The notes under the pieces were generated by a model that was not told the origin of the DNA, ran no database searches, and saw only the letters and a program-made list of their open reading frames with translations. Below, in pieces: positions 29,021-36,593 of a stretch of 64,000 bases of DNA. How positions within the stretch are numbered: the stretch's first letter is position 1; each line of letters begins with the position of its first letter. The stretch covers positions 124,001 through 188,000 of the forward strand of contig NZ_JAFCLU010000002.1 in NCBI RefSeq assembly GCF_018130385.1, read 5' to 3'. Made by a program: the position numbers and the translations under genes. The stretch comes from Bradyrhizobium sp. AUGA SZCCT0283. GTDB lineage: Bacteria; Pseudomonadota; Alphaproteobacteria; Rhizobiales; Xanthobacteraceae.

Positions 29021-31141
29021 CTACTTCGTCCGGGCGACCGTCGTGCCGTCCCAATCTTCGCCGGTGGGATTCTCGAACTGCTGCCGGCAGCGTTCGATCA
29101 TCGCCGATGACGCCGCATCGTCTTTGCGGATTTCCAGAACCTGCTCGAAGGCGCCGATCGCGGCGGTGAAATCACGCGCGCGCCAGGCGGCCAGGCCGGC
29201 CTCATAGGAAATCGCCCAGTCCGGCTTTGCATCGAACTCCTCGGCCATACCAAGCAGTTCATAAATCTGCAGTCCACCGGCGCGGCCATAGACCGCCAGC
29301 CGGTCGAGCTCGCGAACCACGATACGGTCGCCGGCCAGCCGGCGCGTTTCGGGTCCGATGATGATCGTGGAGCCGTACGCCTTGTTGGTGCTCTCCAGCC
29401 GGCTCGCAATATTTACGGCGTCGCCGATCACGGTGTAGTTCAGCCGCACTTCCGATCCGATGTTGCCGACCAGCATGTCACCGGAATTGATGCCGATGCG
29501 AATCTTGACGCGCTCGCCGTGGTCGTCGACGAGGCCCGCCTCCTCCATCGCGCGCCGGCAGGCCAGGGCCGCCCGGCAGCAATCGACGGCATGATCCGGA
29601 TTGGGCGACGGCGCGCCCCAGAACGCCATCACGGCATCGCCGATGAATTTGTCGATGGTGCCGCTGTGGCTCTGTATTTCCGCCGAAACGCCGTCGAAAT
29701 AGCGCGACAGCAGCGGAATGATGCGGTCGCCGAGCCGCTCCGACATCCCGGTGAAGCCGGCGAGATCGATGAACATCACGCTCATCGGCCGTACCGCGCC
29801 GCCGAGGCGCGCGCCGTTGCCGTCGCTGATCAGCCGCTTCACCAGGTCGGCCGGAATGTATTTCCGGAATGCCGCAAGCCCCTGCGCCATGTCACCGATC
29901 GCACCCGACAGGTTTTCGATCTCGGTCAAACGCGACGGATGCCGCTGCACCTTGTCGAGGTCAAACCGCTCGACATGCCTGATCTCGTTGACCACCTTGA
30001 TCAGGGGCGCGGCGATCAGGCGCTGCGCGAGCCATGCCGACAACAGCCCGGCACAAACGATCAACACCGCGAGGCCGATCAGCAAATTCCGGATCGTCAT
30101 CTGCACCGGGCCGAGAAATTCCGATTCCGGCACCACGGTCACCAGCGACCAGCCCGGAAACGAAATCGGCGTCAGCACCGCCTGATAGGCCTTGCCGTCC
30201 CGCGTTACCTTGGTGTGAAACGGCTCGCCTTCACCGGGGCTGTAGGCGCTGGCGTTCTGGATCGCTTCGACCGCGATGGGAAACAGCGGATGGTCAAGTT
30301 TGAGCGGCGTTAGCTCGTCGGCTTCCCTGTCGGGCACGGCGATCGCAGCGCCGTCACGGGTCAGAATAAAGGCGCCGGCCGATCTGCCGACGGTAAGCTG
30401 CGACAGGAAGTTCGAAACCCGTGTCAGTTCGATGATGATCGCCAGCACTCCGGCGCGATTTCCGTCGATATCGATCGGCGCAGAGAACACAGCCGCCGGA
30501 CGCTCACCATTGGGGTGGGAGGTCAAGGTCGACCAGTGATCCTCGCCCGACTGAATCACCTCGCGAAACCATTCCTGGTCGAGGACGGAATATTTCGTGT
30601 CCTCGACCCGGCTATCCCTGAGCCGCAGATCGCGGCCGGCATACTCGTACCGATCGGTCCGGAGCTTGCGGTCGGGGACGGTGATCTCGAGCATCTCGAT
30701 GCCGGAACCGCCGCTCTTGTGACCTGCAGAGAACGATCCATCAGGCCCGGCGAACGCCACCCATGAAATCGTCGGCTGCGATCGCAACTGCGAAACCAGC
30801 ACCAGTTCACGCTTCCTGGCATCGTTGATATCGATGACCTGCTCAGTCAGCAGCGTCCGCACCGCGATACGCGATGAGCGGGCCTCTCCTGTGATCGACT
30901 GCAGTTCGTCGCCCACTGCCGAAACGATCTGGTCGTTGATGGTATCGGCCAGGGTCTGGCTCACCCGCTGGGCGGTGCGCCACCACAATAAATGCACGCC
31001 GACGGCGCTAACGACGATGGAGGTCAGCACGAGGGCGGAAATGGCGGTGCGGATGCCGAGGCGCATGCAGGGGTCCAGTTTCACGGGGCCTTTACTGGCC
31101 TTACGCGACCATACCAGCGTCTGTTTCAGCCGCGAGGCCAT
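29021..31141 (-). CDS. Membrane-bound class III adenylate cyclase with periplasmic sensor
   Basis: The product has about 706 residues from the ATG at 31141; a longer frame would run into the divergent ccdA start. The order is a first transmembrane helix (AISALVLTSIVVSAVGVHLLWW), a Cache-like extracytoplasmic sensor of about 300 residues, a second helix (LLIGLAVLIVCAGLLSAWLA), a HAMP-like linker and a cyclase domain. Catalytic residues look complete: Asp in VMFIDLAGF, Lys and Asp in DKFIGDAVMAFWG, and Asn/Arg in GDAVNIASRLE. A C-terminal TPR-like stretch follows. It should turn an external signal into cAMP. It is divergent from ccdA. Confidence 0.92.
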   Translation of the reverse strand: MASRLKQTLVWSRKASKGPVKLDPCMRLGIRTAISALVLTSIVVSAVGVHLLWWRTAQRVSQTLADTINDQIVSAVGDELQSITGEARSSRIAVRTLLTEQVIDINDARKRELVLVSQLRSQPTISWVAFAGPDGSFSAGHKSGGSGIEMLEITVPDRKLRTDRYEYAGRDLRLRDSRVEDTKYSVLDQEWFREVIQSGEDHWSTLTSHPNGERPAAVFSAPIDIDGNRAGVLAIIIELTRVSNFLSQLTVGRSAGAFILTRDGAAIAVPDREADELTPLKLDHPLFPIAVEAIQNASAYSPGEGEPFHTKVTRDGKAYQAVLTPISFPGWSLVTVVPESEFLGPVQMTIRNLLIGLAVLIVCAGLLSAWLAQRLIAAPLIKVVNEIRHVERFDLDKVQRHPSRLTEIENLSGAIGDMAQGLAAFRKYIPADLVKRLISDGNGARLGGAVRPMSVMFIDLAGFTGMSERLGDRIIPLLSRYFDGVSAEIQSHSGTIDKFIGDAVMAFWGAPSPNPDHAVDCCRAALACRRAMEEAGLVDDHGERVKIRIGINSGDMLVGNIGSEVRLNYTVIGDAVNIASRLESTNKAYGSTIIIGPETRRLAGDRIVVRELDRLAVYGRAGGLQIYELLGMAEEFDAKPDWAISYEAGLAAWRARDFTAAIGAFEQVLEIRKDDAASSAMIERCRQQFENPTGEDWDGTTVARTK

Positions 31142-31266
31142 TTCGGCGCCCCGGACACGCCTCTGTGACCGAACTTGAGCCGCAATGACGACGAAACTTA
31201 TCGATTGGCTGTTCCGTACAAGCCAGGACGGCGCTATGCCTTTTGGCAATTCTCGAAGGTCATGCA

Positions 31267-31998
31267 ATGAACGATGTTTCCATTCCGGCGGCCCTGATTG
31301 CCGGTCTCGTCAGCTTCCTGTCCCCCTGCGTGCTGCCCCTGGTGCCGCCCTACCTGATCTATCTCACCGGCGCGACCATCGAGCACGTCGCCAATGACGA
31401 GACGACGGAGGCCTCCAAGCGGGCGGTGATGACCTCGGCGCTGATGTTCGTGCTCGGCTTTTCCACCGTCTTCGTGGCGCTCGGCGCCAGCGCCTCCCTG
31501 GTCGGCGGGCTGATCCGCGCCTGGTCGGCTGAGCTCTCGATCGTGGCCGGCATCATCATTATCATCATGGGCCTGCATTTTCTGGGCCTGACCCGGATCG
31601 GCCTGTTGATGCGCGAAGGCCGGATGCCGATGCCAAAACCGGTCGGCTTCTGGGGCGCTTACGCCATGGGACTAGCCTTCGCCTTCGGCTGGACCCCCTG
31701 CATCGGCCCCATTCTGGCGGCGATCCTGTCGATCGCGGCGGCCGAGGCCACCGTCGCCAAGGGCGCGGGCCTGCTGGCGATCTATTCCGCCGGGCTCGGA
31801 ATCCCGTTCCTGCTGGCAGCCTTCATGATCGAGCAGTTCTCGTCGCTGTTCGCGCGGATGAAGCGGCATTTGAGCAAGGTCGAGCACGCCATGGGCATCC
31901 TGATGGTCATCACAGGCATCAGCTTCCTGACCGGTGCCGTCTCCAACGTCAGCATCTGGCTGCTGGAGACTTTCCCCGCACTGCAAAATTTCGGTTAG
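31267..31998 (+). CDS. ccdA: CcdA/DsbD-like thiol transport protein
   Basis: CcdA passes reducing equivalents from cytoplasmic thioredoxin across the membrane to periplasmic thiol proteins. The 243-residue product has about six helices. It carries the characteristic LSPCVLPLVPPYLIYLTG with its conserved cysteine, and the matching second-half motif AFGWTPCIGPILAAIL with the partner cysteine. The start at 31267 (MNDVSIPAALIAG) fits the family better than the in-frame ATG eight codons earlier. It leads a group of redox-type genes (DoxX, thioredoxin/DUF255) just upstream of the bufferin locus, for which it could supply reductant. That link is inferred. Confidence 0.93.
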   Translation: MNDVSIPAALIAGLVSFLSPCVLPLVPPYLIYLTGATIEHVANDETTEASKRAVMTSALMFVLGFSTVFVALGASASLVGGLIRAWSAELSIVAGIIIIIMGLHFLGLTRIGLLMREGRMPMPKPVGFWGAYAMGLAFAFGWTPCIGPILAAILSIAAAEATVAKGAGLLAIYSAGLGIPFLLAAFMIEQFSSLFARMKRHLSKVEHAMGILMVITGISFLTGAVSNVSIWLLETFPALQNFG

Positions 31999-32049
31999 GC
32001 CCCGTAACAAGCGGGCGCGCCATTACGAAACTCCTGTCAGGACCAGATT

Positions 32050-32075
32050 GCGGCAATCGCGGCCGCGGCTTTTTT
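32050..32075 (+). terminator. Probable terminator after ccdA
   Basis: GCGGC (32050-32054) can pair with GCCGC (32062-32066), followed by GGC and six Ts (32070-32075). The stem is short, so confidence is moderate. Confidence 0.5.
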
Positions 32076-32144
32076 GCGCGCACTGGATTGAAAGAAGCCG
32101 CAGGTCGCGGTCTCACGTCGCCAAATACTTAAAGGGGGGTTCGC

Positions 32145-32609
32145 ATGCATTTCATCACCAATCTACTCATCCTGCTGCCCGCACAAATCGCATCGCATTT
32201 TTCCTGGGCCGGCCCCCTGATCATGCGGCTCGTCGTCGGTTACACCTTCATGCTGGCCGGCTGGGGCAAGCTGACCCATCTGGAGCAGGTGACCGAGAAT
32301 TTTGTCGGCTGGGGCATTCCGTTCCCGAAACTCCTCACCCCCTTCGTATCCGGCGTCGAATGCTTCGGCGGTGCGATGCTGATCCTCGGCCTGTTCACGC
32401 GCATCCCGGCCGCGATGCTGGCGGTGGTCATGGTCGTCGCCATCAAGTCGGCAAAATGGGGCGACGTCGATTCGCTAGAGACGCTGCTCGGCTTCGAGGA
32501 AGCCGCCTATTTTGCCGGCTTCATGTGGCTGGCGATCTGCGGTCCCGGCGCTGCGTCACTGGACCGGCTGCTGGTGAATGCGGCCGGCCACAGCGAGAAA
32601 TCAACCTGA
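32145..32609 (+). CDS. DoxX family membrane protein
   Basis: This 154-residue membrane protein has about four helices. It carries the DoxX-type pattern MRLVVGYTFMLAGWGKLTHL followed by WGIPFPKLLTPFVSGVECFG and GLFTRIPAAMLAVVMVVAI. DoxX proteins are small quinone- or redox-associated membrane proteins of mostly unknown function, and they recur in bufferin/DUF692 neighbourhoods as I recall. It lies between ccdA and the thioredoxin/DUF255 gene, all on the plus strand. The end AGHSEKST is hydrophilic. Confidence 0.9.
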   Translation: MHFITNLLILLPAQIASHFSWAGPLIMRLVVGYTFMLAGWGKLTHLEQVTENFVGWGIPFPKLLTPFVSGVECFGGAMLILGLFTRIPAAMLAVVMVVAIKSAKWGDVDSLETLLGFEEAAYFAGFMWLAICGPGAASLDRLLVNAAGHSEKST

Positions 32610-32698
32610 TCTCACAATCCTGTGACAGCGGCGAAAAGCTGAGCCCGGATTTCGACGCGCGCGTAGCTGTCGACACATCAGCGCTTTCGGGAGCCGCC

Positions 32699-34477
32699 AT
32701 GAAACTCGTCCGCATCGTCGCCTTCGCCTTCGCAACGCTTGGGGCGTCTCCATCGTTTGCCGCGGACGGGCCAAAATGGAGTGAATGGAGCGACGATCTG
32801 TTCACCCGCGCACAGGCCGAACAGCGCTTTGTCATCCTCGATCTCGAGGCGGTGTGGTGCCACTGGTGCCACGTCATGGAGAAGACGACCTACGCCAATC
32901 CCGAGGTCAGGGAATTGCTGGCGGCGAAATATCTGCCGGTGCGGGTCGACCAGGACGCCAATCCCGATCTGTCGAGCCGCTATGGCGACTGGGGCTGGCC
33001 GGCGACCATCGTGTTCGGCCCCGACGGCACCGAGATCGCCAAGATCAGGGGATATATCGAGCCGGAACGGATGCAGGCGCTGCTCAAGGCGATCATCGAC
33101 GATCCCTCACCCGGACCGTCGGTCGGCGAATCCTTCGAGGTGAAGCCGTCGGCCTCCGCCTTCCTCGACAAGGAATGGCGGGCCGCGTTGACGAAGAATG
33201 TCGACGAATCCTACGATGAAAAACTCGGCGGCTGGGGCGAGAACCAGAAATACATCGACGCCGACATCATGGATCTAGCGATCACGCGCGCCGAGGCCGG
33301 CGACGTCATGGCAATCAAGCGCGCCCGGCAGACCTTGGATGCCGCGGTCGCACTGATCGATCCGGTCTGGGGCGGCGTGTACCAGTATTCCGAAGCGGGA
33401 TCCTGGACGCATGCGCATTTCGAAAAGATCATGTCGTTCCAGGCGCAATATCTCCGCCAGTACAGCCAGGCCTATGCGCTATGGAAGGATCCGAAATATC
33501 TTGCCGCCGCGCGCAACATCGAACGCTATCTCGCGGAATTTCTGGCGAGCCCTGACGGCGCGTTCTATGTCAGCGCCGATCTCGACCACGACACCGACGG
33601 GCACACATACTACGCGCTGCCGGACGGCGAGCGCCGCAAGCTGGGCATGCCGCGCATCGACAAGAATTTATACGCGCGCGAAAATGGCTGGGTCATTTCA
33701 GGACTTGCCGCGTACTACAACGTCACCAACGATCCCAAGGTGCTGGCAATCGCCGAACGCGCGGCGAAATGGGTGATCGACAACCGCGCGCTGCCGGATG
33801 GCAGTTTCCGTCATGGCGAGAAGGATCGCGGCGGCCCGTTCCTCGGCGATACGCTCGCGATGGGCCAGGCTTTGCTTGATCTCTATGCCGCTACGGGAAA
33901 TCGCGACTGGCTCGCTTCGGCCGCGAAAGCCGGCGATTTCGTCGCGACCTTCCGGGATCAGGCCGGGGGCTTCGTGACCTCGAAGACCGCGGAAGGCAAG
34001 ACCGGCGTGCTCGCAAGACCCGCCAAGCTGATCGACGACCAGGTGCAGGTCGCAAGGTTCATGAACCTGCTCAATCGCTATTTCGGCAACGAGAACTATC
34101 GCGAGCACGCCGCGCACGCGATGCGCTATCTCGCCAGCGCCTCGGCCGGCCTGATGCGTCCGCTGCCCGGCATTTTGCTTGCCGACGAAGAACTCGCGGT
34201 CGAACCCACCCACATGACAATCGTCGGACCCAAGGACGATGCCCGCGCGAAAAGCCTGCATGCGCTGGCCCGCGCGTTGCCGGCCCGCTACAAGCGCCTG
34301 GAGTGGCTGGATCTGCGCGAGGGCAAATTACCCAACCCCGACGTCGAATATCCTGACCTCGGCGAACCCGCGGCGTTCGCCTGCAGCAACCGCATCTGTT
34401 CGTTTCCGTCCTTCAATGCCGAGGAATTGCGGGCCACGGTTGCGCAGATGGCCCGGCTGAAACCGGCGCGTGGATAG
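32699..34477 (+). CDS. Secreted thioredoxin/DUF255 domain protein (YyaL/SPATA20-like)
   Basis: From the ATG at 32699 the product has 592 residues with a signal peptide (IVAFAFATLGASPSFAA). The N-terminal domain (about 25-140) is thioredoxin-like, with the DUF255 motif AVWCHWCHVMEKTTYANPEV and a CxxC. The rest resembles the alpha/alpha-toroid body of YyaL/SPATA20 proteins, with GGWGENQKY, GGVYQYSE and TYYALPDGE-type repeats. The family is mostly cytoplasmic, so the signal peptide is a notable variation. With CcdA two genes upstream, a periplasmic thiol role is plausible. The next 380 bases lead to the first bufferin precursor. Confidence 0.85.
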   Translation: MKLVRIVAFAFATLGASPSFAADGPKWSEWSDDLFTRAQAEQRFVILDLEAVWCHWCHVMEKTTYANPEVRELLAAKYLPVRVDQDANPDLSSRYGDWGWPATIVFGPDGTEIAKIRGYIEPERMQALLKAIIDDPSPGPSVGESFEVKPSASAFLDKEWRAALTKNVDESYDEKLGGWGENQKYIDADIMDLAITRAEAGDVMAIKRARQTLDAAVALIDPVWGGVYQYSEAGSWTHAHFEKIMSFQAQYLRQYSQAYALWKDPKYLAAARNIERYLAEFLASPDGAFYVSADLDHDTDGHTYYALPDGERRKLGMPRIDKNLYARENGWVISGLAAYYNVTNDPKVLAIAERAAKWVIDNRALPDGSFRHGEKDRGGPFLGDTLAMGQALLDLYAATGNRDWLASAAKAGDFVATFRDQAGGFVTSKTAEGKTGVLARPAKLIDDQVQVARFMNLLNRYFGNENYREHAAHAMRYLASASAGLMRPLPGILLADEELAVEPTHMTIVGPKDDARAKSLHALARALPARYKRLEWLDLREGKLPNPDVEYPDLGEPAAFACSNRICSFPSFNAEELRATVAQMARLKPARG

Positions 34478-34607
34478 CGAAACTCATTGTGCGACGCAAA
34501 CTGATCGCCTCTGCGTCCGGTCTAATCGGTTGAAGCTGCACGCTTTCGGGCTGAATTGCGCTTCTTCCATCGCGAGGCCTCGCAAGGAAATACTCCGGCG
34601 CCGCCGG

Positions 34608-34655
34608 GGTTAGACATCGACGGGATGTCCAACCGCAAAAAAGAAAATTTTCTTT
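34608..34655. promoter_or_regulatory. Two palindromes directly upstream of the first bufA promoter
   Basis: GGTTAGACATC (34608-34618) and GATGTCCAACC (34624-34634) form an 11-base inverted repeat with one mismatch. Just after it, AAAGAAAATTTTCTTT (34640-34655) is a perfect 16-base AT palindrome ending 8 bases before the TGTAACC element. The rest of the 34478-34858 gap contains no gene that I can support. Confidence 0.5.
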
Positions 34656-34663
34656 CGAAACTC

Positions 34664-34690
34664 TGTAACCAAATCGCCCGATGCCCCGTA
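34664..34690 (+). promoter_or_regulatory. ECF-sigma-like promoter of the first bufA gene
   Basis: TGTAACCAA (-35, from 34664) is followed by CGTA (-10, 34687-34690); 16 bases separate TGTAACC from CGTA. The same sequences at identical spacing precede the second bufA gene. An AAC-core -35 and a CGT-containing -10 are typical of ECF sigma factors. The leader to the ATG would be about 160 bases. Confidence 0.7.
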
Positions 34691-34858
34691 GCTGGCTTCG
34701 GATGAGCACTCAAATCACGGAGACTTGACGGCCTCCGGCAAGCCACCGCGATCTGACTGGCATCCGTCCCTCCCTGCGTCGGCGGGGTCTTTGATCGAAC
34801 GATCAACCGATCTCACGGCGTTTAGTCCTGTCTTCAAACAATCATCGAGGAGATCGTC

Positions 34859-35122
34859 ATGAAGTTGAATTCCAAATCCGGTGCGACGCTCGCCGCTGCC
34901 GCCGCCACCCTGTTCCTCGCCGGCTCGGTGGTGTCGACGGTGTCGACATCAGCGAACGCCGCCCAGGGCAAGTGCATGGCCGGCAACGCCTGCAAGGGCC
35001 AGAGCGCCTGCAAGGGCGCTGCGAATGCCTGCAAGGGCCTGAACGCCTGCAAGGGCACCGGCTTCTCGATGGCCTCGGAAAAGCAGTGCGCTGCCATGGG
35101 CGCCAAGTTCGTCAAGGGCTGA
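34859..35122 (+). CDS. bufA: Bufferin-type metallophore precursor (six-Cys), first copy
   Basis: This 87-residue secreted peptide has a signal sequence (residues 1-34: LAAAAATLFLAGSVVSTVS, then ANAAQGK). The mature part has six cysteines: KCMAG, four ACKG units (ACKGQSACKG, ACKGLNACKG) and QCAA near the end. The pattern matches the six/twelve-Cys bufferin family (BufA2 type in current naming, as I recall). In that family, cysteines are modified by a DUF692 enzyme with its DUF2063 partner and bind copper in the periplasm. The ribosome-binding site is GAGGAGATCGTC. It has its own promoter and terminator, and bufB/bufC follow downstream. Confidence 0.88.
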   Translation: MKLNSKSGATLAAAAATLFLAGSVVSTVSTSANAAQGKCMAGNACKGQSACKGAANACKGLNACKGTGFSMASEKQCAAMGAKFVKG

Positions 35123-35144
35123 TCGGCGGATCAAATGCGAGGGG

Positions 35145-35169
35145 GAGGGCCCGGCGCTGCCGGGCCCTC
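35145..35169 (+). terminator. Strong hairpin terminator after the first bufA gene
   Basis: A perfect 11-bp stem GAGGGCCCGGC/GCCGGGCCCTC with a 3-base loop GCT is followed by GTTGTTTC. It separates the two precursor genes, each of which has its own promoter. Confidence 0.75.
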
Positions 35170-35209
35170 GTTGTTTCGGCCCGGCGGCTAAAATAAATTC
35201 GGCCCCGCA

Positions 35210-35236
35210 TGTAACCAAGGCCAGACCCACCGCGTA
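35210..35236 (+). promoter_or_regulatory. ECF-sigma-like promoter of the second bufA gene
   Basis: TGTAACCAA (from 35210) and CGTA (35233-35236) with 16 bases between TGTAACC and CGTA duplicate the element at 34664-34690, while the spacer sequence differs. The leader to the ATG would be about 75 bases. Confidence 0.7.
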
Positions 35237-35318
35237 ACTCTCTCCGGGTGCCGTTTGTCGGCTGGAACTGTCGCTGCTTGCGGGCGATGCACCCTCACAC
35301 TTCTTTTGGAGGATACTC

Positions 35319-35576
35319 ATGAAGATGACATCCAAGTCCGGCGCCGCACTGGCCGCCGCTGCTGCCACTCTGTTCCTGGCCGGCGCCACCATGTCGACCG
35401 CAACCTATGCCGCCGGTGAAGGCAAGTGCGTCGGCGCCAATGCCTGCAAGGGTCAGAGCGCATGCAAGGGCGGGGCAAATGCCTGCAAGGGCCAGAACGC
35501 CTGCAAGGGCCAGGGCTTCTCGGCCATGACCAAGGAAAAGTGCGACGCCGCCAAGGGTAAGTATATGCCGTCTTAA
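35319..35576 (+). CDS. bufA: Bufferin-type metallophore precursor (six-Cys), second copy
   Basis: This 85-residue paralogue of the gene at 34859 begins nearly identically (MKMTSKSGAALAAAAATLFL against MKLNSKSGATLAAAAATLFL). The signal peptide ends near ATYAAGEGK. The mature peptide has six cysteines in the same order: KCVG, ACKGQSACKG, ACKGQNACKG and KCDA. The ribosome-binding site is TTGGAGG. It shares the promoter type of the first copy and is followed by a 14-bp hairpin before bufB. Two close copies suggest duplication for dose, or slightly different ligands. Confidence 0.9.
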   Translation: MKMTSKSGAALAAAAATLFLAGATMSTATYAAGEGKCVGANACKGQSACKGGANACKGQNACKGQGFSAMTKEKCDAAKGKYMPS

Positions 35577-35585
35577 GTCGCGCCC

Positions 35586-35619
35586 GATACGAGGCCCGGT
35601 GTAGGCCGGGCCTCGTATC
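35586..35619 (+). terminator. Long hairpin between the second bufA and bufB
   Basis: A perfect 14-bp stem GATACGAGGCCCGG/CCGGGCCTCGTATC with a 6-base loop starts 10 bases after the bufA stop. No T-run follows (CATGGTAAG), so it may act as a partial terminator or an mRNA-stabilising element rather than a full stop. Confidence 0.65.
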
Positions 35620-35687
35620 CATGGTAAGTTGAGAGCACAATTTGAGACACGCCGCCTCGTTGGCGGTGCCGTTCGAGCGGAGACGAG

Positions 35688-36593
35688 ATGAACGTCGCAA
35701 GCAGATTGCCAGACAACTCGGCGGCGGCGCTTGCGGACCGCCCGGCGAAATCGGCCAAGCCGCCCTTCCTCGGCTTCGGTCTCGGCCTGCGCCACCAGCA
35801 TTACGACGAAATCCTGAGCGGTAATCCGCCGATCGACTGGTTCGAGGTCATCAGCGAAAACTACATGCTGCCCGGCGGCCAGCCGCTGCGCACGCTTGAT
35901 CGCATTTGCGAACGCTATCCCGTGGTGATGCACGGCGTGTCGATGTCGATCGCCTCCACCGCGCCGCCGAACTTCGAATATCTGCAAGCCTTGAAGGATC
36001 TGGCCAGGCGCGTCGAGCCGAAATGGGTGTCGGACCATCTGTGCTGGACCGGCGTCCACGGCAAGAACCTGCATGATCTCCTGCCGATCCCCTACACAAA
36101 AGAATCTCTCGATCACGTCGTCAGCCGCGTCCAGCTGGTGCAAGACTTCCTCGGCCGCGCCATCGTGCTCGAGAATGTCTCGACCTACGTCCAGTTCAGC
36201 AATTCCGAAATGACGGAATGGGAATTCCTGTCCGAGTTGTCGCGACGCTCCGGATGCTGGCTGTTGTTCGACGTCAACAACGTCTATGTCAGCGCCTTCA
36301 ACCACGGCTACGATCCCTTGACCTTCCTCAATGGAATTCCGGCGGATCGCGTGGTGCAGTTTCACATGGCCGGCCATAGCCACATGGGCACCCATATCAT
36401 CGACACCCACGATCATCCGGTGTGCGAGGACGTCTGGGACCTCTACGCCGCGGCCCTAAAACGCTTCGGCCGGGTCTCGACCATGATCGAACGCGACGAC
36501 AACATTCCGCCGCTCGACGAACTGCTGCTCGAGGTTGCCAGGACCCGCGAAATGGCCGAGAAAATCCTGCCGGCAGGCAAGCATGCGGAATGA
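35688..36593 (+). CDS. bufB: BufB, DUF692 (MNIO) family enzyme
   Basis: DUF692 proteins are multinuclear non-heme iron oxidases that modify cysteines in small precursor peptides. The 301-residue TIM-barrel-like protein begins its core with PFLGFGLGLRHQHYDEIL. The expected metal-ligand clusters are present: MHGVSMS, SDHLCW, LENVSTY, LLFDVNNVYVS, FHMAGHSH, DTHDHPVCEDVWDLY and MIERDDNIP. The start at 35688 follows GGAGACGAG. The stop overlaps bufC by four bases (ATGA). It probably modifies the two six-Cys peptides encoded directly upstream. Confidence 0.95.
   Translation: MNVASRLPDNSAAALADRPAKSAKPPFLGFGLGLRHQHYDEILSGNPPIDWFEVISENYMLPGGQPLRTLDRICERYPVVMHGVSMSIASTAPPNFEYLQALKDLARRVEPKWVSDHLCWTGVHGKNLHDLLPIPYTKESLDHVVSRVQLVQDFLGRAIVLENVSTYVQFSNSEMTEWEFLSELSRRSGCWLLFDVNNVYVSAFNHGYDPLTFLNGIPADRVVQFHMAGHSHMGTHIIDTHDHPVCEDVWDLYAAALKRFGRVSTMIERDDNIPPLDELLLEVARTREMAEKILPAGKHAE

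Noticed and set aside
34859..35576. Tandem bufA genes as a possible assembly duplication
   Set aside because: The copies differ in several residues, in spacer sequences and in the following hairpins, so they are real paralogues rather than an artefact.
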